From the NCBI GenBank assembly GCA_016177555.1, contig JACOVB010000359.1:1-12647 (forward strand): a stretch of DNA of 12,647 nt, read 5' to 3'. Of the stretch, positions 12,080 through 12,647 are shown one piece after another. Source of the stretch: Candidatus Rokuibacteriota bacterium. GTDB taxonomy: Bacteria; Methylomirabilota; Methylomirabilia; Rokubacteriales; CSP1-6. Below the pieces are notes generated by a model that was not told where the DNA came from, searched no databases, and saw only the letters and a program-made list of their open reading frames with translations. Position 1 is the stretch's first letter, and each line of letters begins with the position of its first letter. The position numbers were made by a program, and so were the translations under genes.

Positions 12080-12574
12080 ATGGGACTGCTCGAACGCTAC
12101 GAGGATCTGCTGCGGCGGCTGCTGGGGGAGCTGCAGGCGCTCTACGGGTCTCGTCTCGTCGGTTGCGCCGTGTACGGCTCGGTGGGGCGCGGGACCCCTC
12201 GGGAGGACTCAGACGTCGACCTGCTCATCGTGGCGCGCGACCTCCCAGACGGGCGCATGCGCCGGGTGGAGGAGTTCGAGCCGGTCGAGGCCCCGCTGCA
12301 TGCGGTCCTGCGTGTCGAAGGGTGGCCGGGACTGCTGCCGGCGTTGTCGCCCATCTTCAAGACGCCCGAGGAGGTCGAGGCCGGGAGCCCGCTCTTTCTC
12401 GACATGGTCGAGGACGCCCGGATCCTCCACGATCCCGACGGCTTTCTGGCGGGATACCTGGAGCGGCTGCGCCGCCGCCTGGCGGAGCTCGGCGCGCGGC
12501 GCGTTCCCTGGCAGGGGGGCTGGTACTGGGAACTCAAGCCGGACCTCAAGCCCGGCGAGGTCTTCACCCTGTGA
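12080..12574 (+). CDS. Nucleotidyltransferase-domain protein of a second NTase-HEPN pair
   Basis: This 164-residue protein has a nucleotidyltransferase core: VYGSVGRGTPREDSDVDLLI (31-50) gives GS(33-34)-x10-D45-x-D47. The third catalytic acid is not obvious where expected; the corresponding strand reads PLHAVLRVEGW, with Glu80 as the only nearby acid. A C-terminal extension ends in YWELKPDLKPGEVFTL (149-164), a tail I associate with the larger NTases paired with HEPN proteins. It is clearly a different subfamily from the shorter MntA upstream. The ATG has a GAGGA site 8 bases before it. The stop overlaps the next start as GTGA. It may be an antitoxin-type AMP transferase, but activity against its partner is inferred from context only. 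Confidence 0.85.
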   Translation: MGLLERYEDLLRRLLGELQALYGSRLVGCAVYGSVGRGTPREDSDVDLLIVARDLPDGRMRRVEEFEPVEAPLHAVLRVEGWPGLLPALSPIFKTPEEVEAGSPLFLDMVEDARILHDPDGFLAGYLERLRRRLAELGARRVPWQGGWYWELKPDLKPGEVFTL

Positions 12575-12647
12575 CCAGCCGCGAGCTGGCCGCGAGCTAC
12601 CTCGTCAAGGCGCGGGCGCGGCTCAAGGCTCTGGCGGTGCTCCGCGA
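12571..12647 (+). CDS. HEPN-domain protein, N-terminal fragment (cut by window end)
   Basis: Only 25 codons are visible. GTG 12571 overlaps the stop of the NTase gene (GTGA), and the product begins TSRELAASYLVKARARLKAL, the typical first helix of COG2250-type HEPN proteins that sit directly after such NTases. The frame is open to the window edge. The R-x4-6-H ribonuclease motif would lie further downstream and cannot be checked, so whether it is an active RNase is unknown. Confidence 0.65.
   Translation, partial: MTSRELAASYLVKARARLKALAVLR

Overview
The window is high-GC bacterial DNA carrying housekeeping genes on a chromosome rather than on a plasmid or phage. The order ftsH - folP - cdaA - cdaR/ybbR - glmM - acpS - nnr - tsaE resembles that of Deltaproteobacteria and of the NC10/Methylomirabilota-Rokubacteria lineages. 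I favour the latter because of the very high GC, an archaeal-looking dihydropteroate synthase and NTase-HEPN modules. That placement is inference; there is no rRNA or tRNA in the window to test it.

Region 1 (1-8001, all + strand) is a long, tightly packed run. The 3' part of ftsH is followed by a 184-base gap rich in TCGC motifs. Next come folP, the c-di-AMP cyclase gene cdaA, a short cdaR-like gene, glmM, acpS, a predicted lipoprotein related to zinc amidohydrolases, a bifunctional NAD(P)H-hydrate repair gene (nnr), tsaE, and a possible 38-residue membrane peptide. Several junctions are ATGA or GTGA overlaps, which implies translational coupling. The cluster joins folate synthesis, c-di-AMP signalling, cell-wall precursor supply, acyl-carrier activation, cofactor repair and the tRNA t6A modification pathway.

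Region 2 (8002-9499, + strand) holds radC, a small unrecognised protein with an excellent ribosome binding site and lower GC, and a VOC/glyoxalase-fold protein.

Region 3 (9485-11010, - strand) holds an 80-residue unrecognised basic protein whose 3' end overlaps that of the VOC gene, and a dihydroorotate dehydrogenase-family gene (pyrD). Between them lies a 293-base noncoding stretch with a dense group of DnaA-box-like GTGGA motifs, including one perfect box, plus direct and inverted repeats. It is the most unusual noncoding sequence here.

Region 4 (11011-12647, + strand) is an accessory island of two successive nucleotidyltransferase-HEPN modules. The first is a complete MntA/HepT-type pair (type VII toxin-antitoxin). 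The second has a complete nucleotidyltransferase and a HEPN gene cut by the window end. I saw no CRISPR array, insertion sequence, tRNA, rRNA or recognisable riboswitch.
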